A stretch of 64,000 nt of DNA from Paraburkholderia sp. SOS3 (GTDB lineage: Bacteria; Pseudomonadota; Gammaproteobacteria; Burkholderiales; Burkholderiaceae). Positions 8,518-17,283 of this stretch are shown piece by piece. The notes under the pieces were generated by a model. That model saw nothing but the letters and a program-made list of their open reading frames with translations. It made no database searches and was not told where the DNA came from. How positions within the stretch are numbered: the first letter of the stretch is position 1; each line of letters opens with the position of its first letter. The translations under genes and the position numbers were made by a program. The stretch spans positions 1,736,001 through 1,800,000 of the forward strand of contig NZ_CP018812.1 of NCBI RefSeq assembly GCF_001922345.1. The letters are read 5' to 3'.

Positions 8518-9307
8518 CGGCAGGGGTACTCACGGATGGAGAGGTTGAAACGCGCGCGCGTTTCGCGCGCGGCTTGCGCTTGTGTGCCGTTTCTTCGGTC
8601 TTTGCGCGGTCGGTCAGAAAACGGTAGATCAGCTCCCCGGTGCCGATCAGGTGGGCGGCGACAAGCGATTGCGCAGCCGCGACATCGCGGCGCTGCACCG
8701 CGTCGAGCAATTCGACGTGTTCGTGATCCGATTCGCCCTTGTACTCGGGAAAACCGAACTTGAGCCGCAGATAGCGTTCGCCGCGGCGGTGCAGATTCGC
8801 AATCATCTCGCAGAGCTGCGGACGCCCGGCGGGCGCATAAAGACTCATATGAAACGCCTCGTTGCGCGCCACGTAGAGCGACGGATCGGGTTCACGCTCC
8901 GCAGCTTTGCACAACCTGGTCACTTCGCGCAGCGAAGCGGCCGTGTGCCGCGCAATGGCAAGGCCGAGCGCGAGGCTTTCGAGCGCGGAGCGAATCTCAT
9001 AGATCTCGCGCGCTTCGTTCGCGGACAGCGGCGCGACCGTCGCGCCTTTATGCACCTCGACTTTCGCCCAGCCTTCGCTTTCGAGCTGGCGCAGCGCCTC
9101 GCGCACCGGAATCGCGCTAACCGAAAAGTGACGCGCGATCGCGTCCTGCCGCAGCGGAGCGCCGGGCGCGAGCGTGCCTTCGACGATGGCAGCGCGCAGC
9201 GCGTCCGCGATCATGCGCGACGCGCTCGAGCGGGGCGCGCCGGCGGTGGGCAGGAACGGCGCGGCGGGCGCGTCCTCCAGGGGAAAACCATTGGTTGCGG
9301 TGTTCAT
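8471..9307 (-). CDS. GntR/FCD-family regulator of the mdc operon
   Basis: A 278-residue FadR-subfamily regulator. An N-terminal winged helix spans about residues 25-90 (RMIADALRAAIVEGTLAPGAPLRQDAI, then SAIPVREALRQLESEGW) and is followed by an FCD ligand domain (residues ~100-225: YEIRSALESLALGLA, NEAFHMSLYAPAGRP, DHEHVELLDAVQRRD). A basic disordered tail comes last. The ATG at 9307 is preferred; a 91-residue upstream extension is open but not protein-like. Its position before mdcA and divergent to the permease resembles the GntR regulator MdcY of Acinetobacter, in place of the LysR MdcR of other bacteria. It probably senses malonate or malonyl-CoA. The ligand is inference. Confidence 0.88.
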   Translation of the reverse strand: MNTATNGFPLEDAPAAPFLPTAGAPRSSASRMIADALRAAIVEGTLAPGAPLRQDAIARHFSVSAIPVREALRQLESEGWAKVEVHKGATVAPLSANEAREIYEIRSALESLALGLAIARHTAASLREVTRLCKAAEREPDPSLYVARNEAFHMSLYAPAGRPQLCEMIANLHRRGERYLRLKFGFPEYKGESDHEHVELLDAVQRRDVAAAQSLVAAHLIGTGELIYRFLTDRAKTEETAHKRKPRAKRARVSTSPSVSTPADEPATRTQPSDRDDG

Positions 9308-9311
9308 GATG

Positions 9312-9334
9312 GCATATATTATATATAAAAATGC
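9312..9334. promoter_or_regulatory. AT-rich partial palindrome between the mdc regulator and MFS gene
   Basis: Immediately upstream of the GntR start lies an AT-only core, ATATATTATATATA, bounded by GCAT and ATGC arms (9312-9315 and 9331-9334). It stands out in a >60% GC background and sits between the two divergent transcripts. It is the best candidate for the GntR operator and overlapping promoter elements of the mdc operon. No binding data are implied. Confidence 0.4.
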
Positions 9335-9534
9335 AAGTTTTCCAGCCGGAAAAACCCGCGAAACGCCCGCCGCAGTAAGGCGGGCGTGGCTTTTTGAAAA
9401 AACGTTCCGGCGGAGAAAACCAAGGGGCCTGGCGCGCGTGCTGCACTCTCGTTTCAGCTTGCGCAATACCACCGCGCATTTCAACCGCACGCATTTCGCA
9501 CATTGAAACCGCAGTATCTGGAGGAGCATGACTG

Positions 9535-10842
9535 ATGGATTCAGTAACCGATTCCGACCGCGCCGTTGCCGCGCGTCCACGCAAGACGCCGCTCAACCGC
9601 TCGCAGATCGCCGGCTTCTGGGGCGCATGGGCGGGCTGGACGCTCGACGGCATGGACTCGTTCATCTACGCGCTGGTTCTGACGCCGGCGCTCACCGAAC
9701 TGCTGCCGCGCTCGGGCTACGCCGCGACGCCCGCAAACGTCGGCCTTGCCGGCTCGATCCTGTTTGCGTTGTTCCTCGTCGGCTGGGGGCTGTCGTTCAT
9801 CTGGGGGCCGATTGCGGACCGCTTCGGCCGCACCAAGGTGCTGGCCGCCACGATCTTTACGTTCGCGATCTTCACGGGTCTGTCGGCCACCGCGCATAAC
9901 GTGTGGGAGCTGGCCATCTACCGCTTTATCGCGGGAGTCGGCATCGGCGGCGAATGGGCGCTCGCGGGCACGTATGTGGCCGAAGCGTGGCCCGAGGACC
10001 GCCGCAAGATGGGCGCCGGCTATCTGCAGACCGGCTATTACGCAGGCTTCTTTCTTGCCGCCGCGCTCAATTACACGATCGGCGTGCACTTCGGCTGGCG
10101 CGCGATGTTCCTGACGGGCGCGGTGCCGGTGTTCATCGCGATCCTGATCCTCACGCGCGTGAAGGAATCGGAGAAGTGGCAGAAGGCCGAGTCGAAAGCG
10201 GTGCAAACGAAACCGATGCGCGAGATCTTCTCTCCTGCGTACCGGCGCCGCACGTGGGTCGCCTGCGCGTTGCTGACCATCGCGATCATCGGTTTGTGGG
10301 CCGGCGCAGTCTATGAGCCGTCGGCGGTCATCCAGCTCGCGACGCGCTCCGGCATGGACAAGATCGCCGCGACGAAGATGGCCTCGCAAGCGACCGGTCT
10401 GCTGTCGATCGGCACGATACTCGGCTGCCTCGTGCTGCCGCCGATGGCCGAGCGCATCGGCCGCAAGTTGACGCTCGCCGTGTATTTCGCGGGCATGGCG
10501 GTGACCATCGCGCTGAGCTTCGGCTGGGCGTTCTATCTGCCGAACGGACTCGCGCCGTTTATCGCGATTCTGTTCGTGCTGGGCTTTTTTGGCGGCAACT
10601 TCGCGCTGTTCAGCCTCTGGCTGCCCGAGCAGTTCGAAACGCGCGTACGGGCGACGGCCTTCGCGTTCTGCACGTCGATTGGCCGTTTCGTCGGCGCGGG
10701 CGTGAACTTCCTGCTCGGCGCCGCGGTACTCAACATGCATACGCTCGGTGTTCCGGTCGCGCTGACGGCGATTGCATTCGTCGTCGGTCTCTTCATTATT
10801 CCGTTCGCGCCGGAGACCAAAGGCAAAGTGCTGCCGCAGTAA
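9535..10842 (+). CDS. MFS transporter, probable malonate/dicarboxylate uptake
   Basis: A 435-residue, 12-helix major facilitator of the aromatic acid/sialic acid-proton symporter type. Motif A appears as GPIADRFGRTKV (about residue 85) and again in degenerate form as PPMAERIGRKL (about 305). The signature RFIAGVGIGGEWA lies near residue 140. A strong GGAGGAG ribosome site lies about 14 bases before the ATG. It is divergent from the malonate decarboxylase regulon and shares its control region. The usual malonate carriers (MdcF or MdcLM) are absent here, so it is the likely malonate permease by context. The substrate is inference. Confidence 0.85.
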   Translation: MDSVTDSDRAVAARPRKTPLNRSQIAGFWGAWAGWTLDGMDSFIYALVLTPALTELLPRSGYAATPANVGLAGSILFALFLVGWGLSFIWGPIADRFGRTKVLAATIFTFAIFTGLSATAHNVWELAIYRFIAGVGIGGEWALAGTYVAEAWPEDRRKMGAGYLQTGYYAGFFLAAALNYTIGVHFGWRAMFLTGAVPVFIAILILTRVKESEKWQKAESKAVQTKPMREIFSPAYRRRTWVACALLTIAIIGLWAGAVYEPSAVIQLATRSGMDKIAATKMASQATGLLSIGTILGCLVLPPMAERIGRKLTLAVYFAGMAVTIALSFGWAFYLPNGLAPFIAILFVLGFFGGNFALFSLWLPEQFETRVRATAFAFCTSIGRFVGAGVNFLLGAAVLNMHTLGVPVALTAIAFVVGLFIIPFAPETKGKVLPQ

Positions 10843-10869
10843 TCTGCACTGCTGGCCGGTATCTTGCTC

Positions 10870-10898
10870 AAGGCGCGCGGTGACATGCCGCGCGCCTT
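10870..10898 (+). terminator. Hairpin terminator after the MFS gene
   Basis: An 11-bp perfect stem, AAGGCGCGCGG paired with CCGCGCGCCTT, encloses a 7-base loop and begins 28 bases after the MFS stop. The stem is strong and GC-rich, but only a short TTT follows, so it may be a weak intrinsic terminator or a processing hairpin. Confidence 0.6.
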
Positions 10899-11062
10899 TG
10901 CGCTTCCGGGGGCCATCTCCGGCTTTCTCATCGTGCGCTCGCCGGGCACAAAAAAAGCTCGCCGAACGCGCACTGCCGCCCGGTGTCGAAGCCGACAATG
11001 AAGTCGACCTGAGCAACGCGCGGCCATTCGATGCGCGCAGCAATCCGATGAGGAGGAGCAGC

Positions 11063-11752
11063 ATGAACCGACGCATTTTTTCCGCGGTGGTAATCGCAGG
11101 CGCAGCCGCAACCGCACTGGCAAGCAGTGCCTCGTACGCGCAACTCAATCTCAAGCAGTTCGGTATTGGCGGCGGCGACGGTTCGTCGGGCAACGCCGCA
11201 ACGGGCGCCGCGTCGGCGGGCGGCGTGTCGCAATTGCTGCAGAACTACGTGGGTGCGAACCAGCAGGTGCTGGCCGGCCAGTCGAGCCTCGCTTCGGCGA
11301 TGGGCATGTCGGGCGCCGCAGGGCAGGCGCAGCAGGCCGCGGGCCTGTTGAGCGGCGGCACGCCGTCGGTCAGTCAGTTGACACAGGTCGGCAGCACGCA
11401 GCAGTCGCTGTCGCAGCAACTGACGCAGGCCTTCGCGAACGGCGGCGGTGCGTCGCCGTCGGGCTCGATCGACAAGCAGGCGTTCTCGAGCGGACTCGAA
11501 TCGCTCGGCAAAGGCGTGAGCCAGTATTCGAGCCTGCAGTCGAGCCTCGGCAGCGTCGGGCAGATGAACCCGACGTCGCTGTTGCAGTCGGGCCTCAATC
11601 CGCAGACGGCGCAGGCCGCGTCGTATATCGCGCAGTCCGCGCCCGGGCAGTTGCAGTCGCTCGCGTCGACGCTTTCGCAGGCCGTGCAGTTCGCGACGAG
11701 CCATGGAATCAGCGTGCCGTCGATCGCCAACTCGGCGCTCAAGGGATTCTGA
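11063..11752 (+). CDS. Exported Gln/Ser/Gly-rich protein of unknown function
   Basis: A 229-residue protein with a clear signal peptide (MNRRIFSAVVIAGAAATALASSASYAQ, cleavage near residue 27). The mature part is of low complexity and rich in Gln, Ser, Gly, Ala and Leu. It contains heptad-like runs such as LLQNYVGANQQVLAG, SLSQQLTQAF and SIANSALKGF. There are no cysteines or catalytic motifs. A near-perfect AGGAGGAG ribosome site precedes the ATG at 11063. The amphipathic, Gln-rich character suggests a periplasmic or surface helical protein. No function can be assigned. It stands alone between the MFS gene and a membrane methyltransferase. Confidence 0.75.
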   Translation: MNRRIFSAVVIAGAAATALASSASYAQLNLKQFGIGGGDGSSGNAATGAASAGGVSQLLQNYVGANQQVLAGQSSLASAMGMSGAAGQAQQAAGLLSGGTPSVSQLTQVGSTQQSLSQQLTQAFANGGGASPSGSIDKQAFSSGLESLGKGVSQYSSLQSSLGSVGQMNPTSLLQSGLNPQTAQAASYIAQSAPGQLQSLASTLSQAVQFATSHGISVPSIANSALKGF

Positions 11753-11827
11753 CGAACGCTAACGAGCGCGCGCGACATCATCCGTATTCTTGCGCTTCAA
11801 AGGATCCGCACCGACAGGGCTCACGCC

Positions 11828-12505
11828 ATGATTGCGCGGCTGTTTATTCAAACCATCGTCTGGCTCCTCGTCATGGGCGCGGTGCTGTTCGCGTCCGCGG
11901 GCACGCTCGCATGGCCGTTTGCATGGTTCTATCTCGTCGAAGTCGGCGTGCTCGGTCTGTGGCTCGGCGTATGGCTTGCGCGGCACGATCCGGCCTTGCT
12001 TGCCGAACGCATGAGCATGTTCATGCAGCCGGCGCAAAGCCGCTGGGACAAACTTTTCATGCTGTGCGCGGGCATCGGGTGGTTCGGCTGGCTCGTGTTG
12101 ATCGGCATCGATGGCGGGCGCGTGCATCGATTGGACATGCCGCTCTGGCTCAACGTGTGCGGGGCGGCTGCCGTTTGCGTCTGTATCGTCGCGACGCGGT
12201 CCGTGTTCCGTGCGAACAGCTATGCAGCGCCGGTCGTGAAGATACAAACCGAGCGGGGCCACAAGGTCAGCGATAGCGGACCGTATGCGTTCGTGCGCCA
12301 TCCGATGTACACCGCCGCGAGCCTGTACCTTGCCGGCACGCCGCTGATGCTCGGCTCGTGGTGGGGCCTCGCGTGCGTGCCGTTGATGATCGGCGGTCTC
12401 GGCTACCGCGCGGTGCTCGAGGAACGCACGCTGATCGACGGGCTAGAAGGCTACGCCGACTATGCGGCGCGCGTGCGCTACCGGCTCGTGCCGCATGTCT
12501 GGTGA
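11828..12505 (+). CDS. Isoprenylcysteine carboxyl methyltransferase-like membrane protein
   Basis: A 225-residue polytopic membrane protein with about five hydrophobic segments. The C-terminal part has the ICMT/PEMT signature GPYAFVRHPMYTAASLYLAG (about residues 158-177), followed by a second helix pair and EERTLIDGLEGYADYAARVRYRLVP, the E-E...Y motif that binds S-adenosylmethionine. Bacterial members methylate small lipids or remain uncharacterised, so the substrate is unknown. It starts 75 bases after the preceding exported-protein gene on the same strand. Confidence 0.8.
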   Translation: MIARLFIQTIVWLLVMGAVLFASAGTLAWPFAWFYLVEVGVLGLWLGVWLARHDPALLAERMSMFMQPAQSRWDKLFMLCAGIGWFGWLVLIGIDGGRVHRLDMPLWLNVCGAAAVCVCIVATRSVFRANSYAAPVVKIQTERGHKVSDSGPYAFVRHPMYTAASLYLAGTPLMLGSWWGLACVPLMIGGLGYRAVLEERTLIDGLEGYADYAARVRYRLVPHVW

Positions 12506-12781
12506 CGCGAGAAGGACGCGCTCGGCCGACAAGGCGTCGCGGCAGTCAATCCGGCGGGTGCCGCGCCGTGGCGCCTGCGTCACGAATCGTTCATATTGCG
12601 CAGCGCGAAAATTGACCGCGCGGCAAATCGTGGATAATGCTGCGCGAAATGCGCGATCAGGGCGCGCCGCCGACCGGCGGCGAGGTTCGATCCAACGTCG
12701 CGGCCGAACTGCCGGCCGTCCGGTTTACCCACCGGATTGACGAAAGCGAGAGGCGCATCAAACCCACGAGGTCGAAACAAA

Positions 12782-13537
12782 ATGAACATGAACAGTCAGG
12801 CCGAAGCCGTTTGCGCACGCGCGGCGCACGCTAACCCGCTGCTGGCGCAGACGATGCCCGCCTATGAGCAGATCAAGCGCTACGTGCTGGCGCGCATTGC
12901 CGAGGGCGCGTGGACACCCGGCGCGCCAATTCCTTCGGAGACGGAACTCGTCAAGCAATTCGGCGTTGCGCGCATGACGGTTTCGCGCGCGCTGCGCGAA
13001 CTGACGAACGAACGTGTACTGACGCGCGTGCAGGGCGCGGGCACCTATGTGGCGCCGCCACGCTATGAATCGACGGTGCATGCGGTTCGTAATATCGCCG
13101 ATGAAATCGCCGCACGCGGCCATCGGCATTCGGCGCATGTGCTGATGCTCGAAGCAAGCGCTGCGCAAAGCGCGCTCGATGCGCTCGGGCTTGACGAGGG
13201 GCCCGTGTTCCACTCGCGCATCGTGCATTGCGAAGAGGGCGCGCCGATCCAGTACGAAGACCGCTTCGTGAACCCGCGCCTTTTTCCCCAGTATCTCGAG
13301 CAGGACTTCACGGTCGAAACGCCGAACCAGTATATGGTGCGCGTCGTGCCGATCCAGCGCGCCGAGTTCGAGATTCACGCGCAAAAGCCCGAGGCGCAGG
13401 TGCGCCGTCACCTGCAGATGGAGATGGGCGAGCCCTGCCTGATGCTGTGGCGTCGCACATGGGTCGGCGCCGAGATTGCGACGTCGGTGCAGTTGTGGCA
13501 TCCGGCGTCGCGCTTTCACCTTGCTGGCGCGCTTTAG
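12782..13537 (+). CDS. GntR/HutC-type regulator with UTRA domain
   Basis: A 251-residue regulator. The GntR winged helix spans about residues 26-92 (YEQIKRYVLARIAEGAWTPG, PSETELVKQFGVARMTVSRAL, GAGTYVAPP). A UTRA effector domain covers 95-250, with HRHSAHVLMLEA, PIQYEDRFVNPRLFPQYLEQDF and EPCLMLWRRTWVG. It strongly resembles HutC, the urocanate-responsive repressor of histidine use, but no hut gene is visible within the window. The start is set at MNMNSQ (12782), since the 15-codon upstream extension is unlike the family. The 276 bp before it hold no gene. Confidence 0.82.
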   Translation: MNMNSQAEAVCARAAHANPLLAQTMPAYEQIKRYVLARIAEGAWTPGAPIPSETELVKQFGVARMTVSRALRELTNERVLTRVQGAGTYVAPPRYESTVHAVRNIADEIAARGHRHSAHVLMLEASAAQSALDALGLDEGPVFHSRIVHCEEGAPIQYEDRFVNPRLFPQYLEQDFTVETPNQYMVRVVPIQRAEFEIHAQKPEAQVRRHLQMEMGEPCLMLWRRTWVGAEIATSVQLWHPASRFHLAGAL

Positions 13538-13580
13538 ATTTCCGCGTTGCACGTCCTGCGTGCGAGCCGGCTTTGGTACC

Positions 13581-13645
13581 TCGCTTCAAAGCCCGGTATC
13601 AAAGCCTGGTATCGAAGCCTGGCTTCAAAGCCTCGCTTTGAAGCG
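13581..13645. repeat. Five imperfect 13-bp tandem repeats between convergent genes
   Basis: The spacer between the HutC-like gene and the GMC fusion contains five consecutive 13-base units: TCGCTTCAAAGCC, CGGTATCAAAGCC, TGGTATCGAAGCC, TGGCTTCAAAGCC and TCGCTTTGAAGCG. The first and last units also form an 11-bp inverted pair (CGCTTCAAAGC with GCTTTGAAGCG), and an inverted half unit (GGCTTTGGTACC) precedes the array. It could act as a bidirectional terminator or a REP-like element. The spacer has no coding potential. Confidence 0.7.
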
Positions 13646-13656
13646 CTCCGGCGCGC

Positions 13657-16600
13657 TCAATGCGCATTCAGATGCCGTGCAATCGTCGGATACACATCGA
13701 TCGACGCATTCTTGCCGAAGATGCAGTCGATATGCCCATACCCGTCGAACAGATGCCGCTCGTAATTGTCCGGCCCGAATCGCTCCACCAGCATATCGAA
13801 GGTCATTTCGGTGCTGACCGGTAAATAGCAGCGATTTTCAGCGCCGTGGATAAACGCGATCGGCAGCTTCATTCCCTCGAGATTCCTTAGATAGACGTCT
13901 TCGCCTTGCGCATCGACAATATGGCCTTCGCGCACGATGCGTGCGAGCTGCATGAAAAGCTCGATATCGTGGACGCCGAACAGTTCGTCGAGGTTCGCAT
14001 GCAGCGGCTCGTTCAATTGCGCATGCTCGTAGACGAGTCCATAGAGGAATGTCGCGCGATGGCAGACCGCGCTGTTGCATGCTTCGTCGTCTTCGTTCGG
14101 GAAGAAGCGCAGCGCCTCGTCGAGCAGATTGTGCGGCCACTTTTCGTGACGCGTGTACGCGGTCAGATCGTCGACGCCGAGAAAGCGCAGAATCTGCGGC
14201 GTATGCAGTCCTGCCTTGACGCGTTGCAACAGTCCCGGCACCAGATGCGCGGAAACCTGCGACAGCACGACCGAGCGCACGCCATGCAGGCCCGATAGCA
14301 GCGCCATCGTCGTGACGACCGCGCCGAGGCAGTGCGCGACCACCTGAATGTCTTGCGCGCCGCTCAGTTCGCGCACCTTCGCGACGGCGGCCGGAAGGTC
14401 GTAGCGCGCGATTGCATCGGCCGTGGTCGGCTCCGTCGCACTCGGCAATTCGATGCTCACGCGCAGATCGACGAGCCAGACATCGAAGCCCGCCGCGCAC
14501 AGGAATTCGACGAGGTTCGTTTCGATCAGATCGGTCGAAAAAATGCGGCTCGATACGCCGGAGCCGTGCACGAGCAGCACCGGACCCTTCGTGCCGCCGT
14601 GATAACGCGTGAGCCGCAGGGTTTTGTTATCGGGCGTGGGGGTGTTGAAGTAGCTGACCTGCGGTGCCGGCGTGCGCAGCGCGCGACGCACGCGCGGCGT
14701 GACATCGTCGTCGGCGAATTGCAGCGGCGCGGCGACGCCGCCATATTCGGTGAACAGCACGCCCGCAAAAAACTCGCCGAATTTCCGCGTCCATTTGAGC
14801 CGCGTGGCGAGATCGGGCGCATTCGTCACTTCGATCGTGCGCTGCTGCTTGAGGAAATTCTCGGGCGTGATGATCAGCGTCGCGTGGCCAAGGACGGCGG
14901 CGTCCGCTGCTTCGGACGCGCGCACTTCGAGATAAAGCGTGTTGGTCTGCTCCCACAGATTCAGCAGCGACGAACGGGTGATGATTTTCTGTCCGAACAG
15001 GAAGACCGTCTTGCCATCGGTCGCGTCGAGCGTCATCCGGTAGTTCATGTTGCGGCGCTCGACATGCTCCGGGTCGACGACGAACAGATTGAAGCGGCCG
15101 TTCGAGATCTGCAGCGGTTCGGGCGACAGCGCCGCGCAAGTGAGCGTGCCGATCATCGCGGCCGTGTGCTGCGGATTGGCGAGCATGTCGGCAAGATCGG
15201 CCGATTCGACGGTTGCCGTGAAGCTCATCGGCACGCCCTGGTCCGAGGTCGCGCCGCTCGGCACATAGGTGCCTTTCATCGTCTCGGTGAAGCGCAGGCC
15301 GATTTTCGGCTGCGGCGGCGTAGCGGCAGTGCCGACGGCCGCGTAGTCGATCTGCCAGCCGCGTGCGGCGGCGAGCTGCGCGCAGTTGCGCTCGGCGAGC
15401 GCGGAAATCGTCAGCAGCGGGTTCACGCCGAGCGAGATCGGGATCACGGCGCCGTCCATCACATAGAGGCCCGGATGCACCGCACGGCCCGCGATGCCGG
15501 AAAACACGCGTCCGGCTTCGTCGACGACGCCCTGTTGCGCGTCGTCGGCCATCGCGCAGCCGCCGAGCGGATGCACGGTCACCGTGCGGTTGCGGAACAT
15601 GTCCGATGAGATCGGATTGCGCACATATTCGCCGCCGAGCGCGCTCGTTGCCGCTTCGAGCGTGTGCTCGACGACGTCGTAAATCGGCTGCTTGCCGGCG
15701 TTCGGCCAGGCGACGCGCGGACGGCCATCGTCGTCGACGGTGATGCGGCCGCTTTCGTCGTCGTGCGCCATCACGAGGAAGGTCTGCGTGTTGCGCATCG
15801 CGCCGTAGTGCGGCCCGCGCAGCATGCTTTCGATCACGCGCGCTTCGTCCGCGAGCGGCGGATCGCCTTCCGGGTCCGGCATCGACACGCCTTCGACCGG
15901 CGCGGCGGCGCCGAGTACGCCGGCGAGGAAGCCGCCGATCGGCGACGCGAGCGACCCTTCCTCGATCACGAAACCGTCGCGCACATCGGGCGTGTTCCGA
16001 TGATCGATGATGCCGGCGATGGTCGGCCCGACGCGCGGCAGATCGCCGCGCCATTGCGCGCCCCAGCCGACACCGTTGATGTCGTGGTCCGTATTGAACG
16101 CGAACGCGAGCACATCGCCGTTGCCGGTAAAGCGGTGACCGAGTTGCGTCGACACGGGCAGACCCGCTTCGTTCGAGCGCAGCAAAATCGCGGTCGAGCC
16201 GAGCGTGCCGGCCGACAGGATCACGATATCGGCCGTGATCGACATCTCGGGCGCTCCGTACAGATCGCGGCCGAGCGCGACCGGCTGATAGCGGACGATC
16301 CATTTCTGCCGGGCCTGATCGCGCAGCACGGAGTGGACGTCGACGCCCGTGAAAATCTGCGCGCCGTGCGCGACGGCATCAGGCAGATAGTTCATATGCG
16401 TCGAATTCTTCGCGTCGTAGTTGCAACCCGAATTGCAGTCGCCGCAGCCGACACAGCGGCATTGATCGACGCCCGCGGCGTTCTTGCCGTCCCTGAACGT
16501 GACGGTAATGGGCGGGCGGTAGAAGCGGTCTCCCATGCCGAGCTTTTGCGCGGACAACTCGAGCGCCGCGAGCTTGGGCAGCGGCTTCGAGTCGTGCGTA

Positions 16601-17055
16601 AAATCGTCGGGCACCTTTGACGGCTGCAGCATCGCGCTGGCAAGCGCATAGCCTTTATCGCGGCCGGGTTTGTCGGCGCGGATGGCGGCGGGCCAGTGCG
16701 GATCGTCCCAGAGGCGCTCGTCGGGCTGCAGCGCGACGTTGGCGTTGATCAGCGACGTACCGCCGAGACCGCAGCCGACCACCACGTTGACGTCGGGATT
16801 CACGTGCACTTCGAGCAGCGCGAGCGGCGAGCCTTCCTGGCCAATGCCCGTGTTGTACTGCACCTGCGTAAGCCCTTCGACCGGCGTTTTCGGGTATTCG
16901 CCAGCCATGAACTCGCGGCCCCGTTCAAGCAGACATACGTCGCGTTTCGCGCGCGCCATGCGGCTCGCCGCGATCGCACCACCGTAGCCGGACCCCACCA
17001 CGACTACCTCGTAATGCGGCTTCATCGCCTCGAGGGCGCTGGACAAGCGGTTCAT
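13657..17055 (-). CDS. GMC oxidoreductase fused to an alpha/beta hydrolase
   Basis: A 1132-residue two-enzyme protein. Residues 1-~560 are a cholesterol-oxidase-like GMC flavoprotein. They contain the dinucleotide motif VGSGYGGAIAASRMA (G21, G23, G26), GCGLGGTSLINANV, a cysteine cluster C201-x2-C204-x2-C207-x3-C211, and the C-terminal HPLGGCAMADD and GVNPLLTISALAE. A linker domain (~600-830) follows. The final ~300 residues are an alpha/beta hydrolase with VLLVHGSGVSSRIF and an elbow AHCLGA that places cysteine C909 where serine is usual. A C-terminal histidine sits in DGYGHID. An AGAGGTGG ribosome site supports the ATG at 17055. There is no signal peptide. The substrate, perhaps a sterol-like alcohol or ester, is unknown. 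Confidence 0.85.
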   Translation of the reverse strand: MNRLSSALEAMKPHYEVVVVGSGYGGAIAASRMARAKRDVCLLERGREFMAGEYPKTPVEGLTQVQYNTGIGQEGSPLALLEVHVNPDVNVVVGCGLGGTSLINANVALQPDERLWDDPHWPAAIRADKPGRDKGYALASAMLQPSKVPDDFTHDSKPLPKLAALELSAQKLGMGDRFYRPPITVTFRDGKNAAGVDQCRCVGCGDCNSGCNYDAKNSTHMNYLPDAVAHGAQIFTGVDVHSVLRDQARQKWIVRYQPVALGRDLYGAPEMSITADIVILSAGTLGSTAILLRSNEAGLPVSTQLGHRFTGNGDVLAFAFNTDHDINGVGWGAQWRGDLPRVGPTIAGIIDHRNTPDVRDGFVIEEGSLASPIGGFLAGVLGAAAPVEGVSMPDPEGDPPLADEARVIESMLRGPHYGAMRNTQTFLVMAHDDESGRITVDDDGRPRVAWPNAGKQPIYDVVEHTLEAATSALGGEYVRNPISSDMFRNRTVTVHPLGGCAMADDAQQGVVDEAGRVFSGIAGRAVHPGLYVMDGAVIPISLGVNPLLTISALAERNCAQLAAARGWQIDYAAVGTAATPPQPKIGLRFTETMKGTYVPSGATSDQGVPMSFTATVESADLADMLANPQHTAAMIGTLTCAALSPEPLQISNGRFNLFVVDPEHVERRNMNYRMTLDATDGKTVFLFGQKIITRSSLLNLWEQTNTLYLEVRASEAADAAVLGHATLIITPENFLKQQRTIEVTNAPDLATRLKWTRKFGEFFAGVLFTEYGGVAAPLQFADDDVTPRVRRALRTPAPQVSYFNTPTPDNKTLRLTRYHGGTKGPVLLVHGSGVSSRIFSTDLIETNLVEFLCAAGFDVWLVDLRVSIELPSATEPTTADAIARYDLPAAVAKVRELSGAQDIQVVAHCLGAVVTTMALLSGLHGVRSVVLSQVSAHLVPGLLQRVKAGLHTPQILRFLGVDDLTAYTRHEKWPHNLLDEALRFFPNEDDEACNSAVCHRATFLYGLVYEHAQLNEPLHANLDELFGVHDIELFMQLARIVREGHIVDAQGEDVYLRNLEGMKLPIAFIHGAENRCYLPVSTEMTFDMLVERFGPDNYERHLFDGYGHIDCIFGKNASIDVYPTIARHLNAH

Positions 17056-17283
17056 TTCGACCACCTCTTTAGATTCGATGTGCAGGGCGGGGGAGACCCT
17101 GACGACGAGGACGGCTCGCGCGCTCGCAGCCGATCTGCAATGAGGCATGCAACCCGATCATCCTGGACTGCGTGACAGAAAATGCAAAGGAGTTCGTGAG
17201 ATACGAATGCAAATGCGGACGGTGCCAGGGCGCACTTCGACGATTGCCGTGGCCAATGCTTTGGCGTGCTACGCGGCCGCCTG

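Noticed and set aside
14332..15609. 425-codon plus-strand frame opposite the GMC fusion
   Set aside because: No recognised domain and strongly biased composition. The minus strand encodes an unmistakable GMC-hydrolase protein over the same bases.
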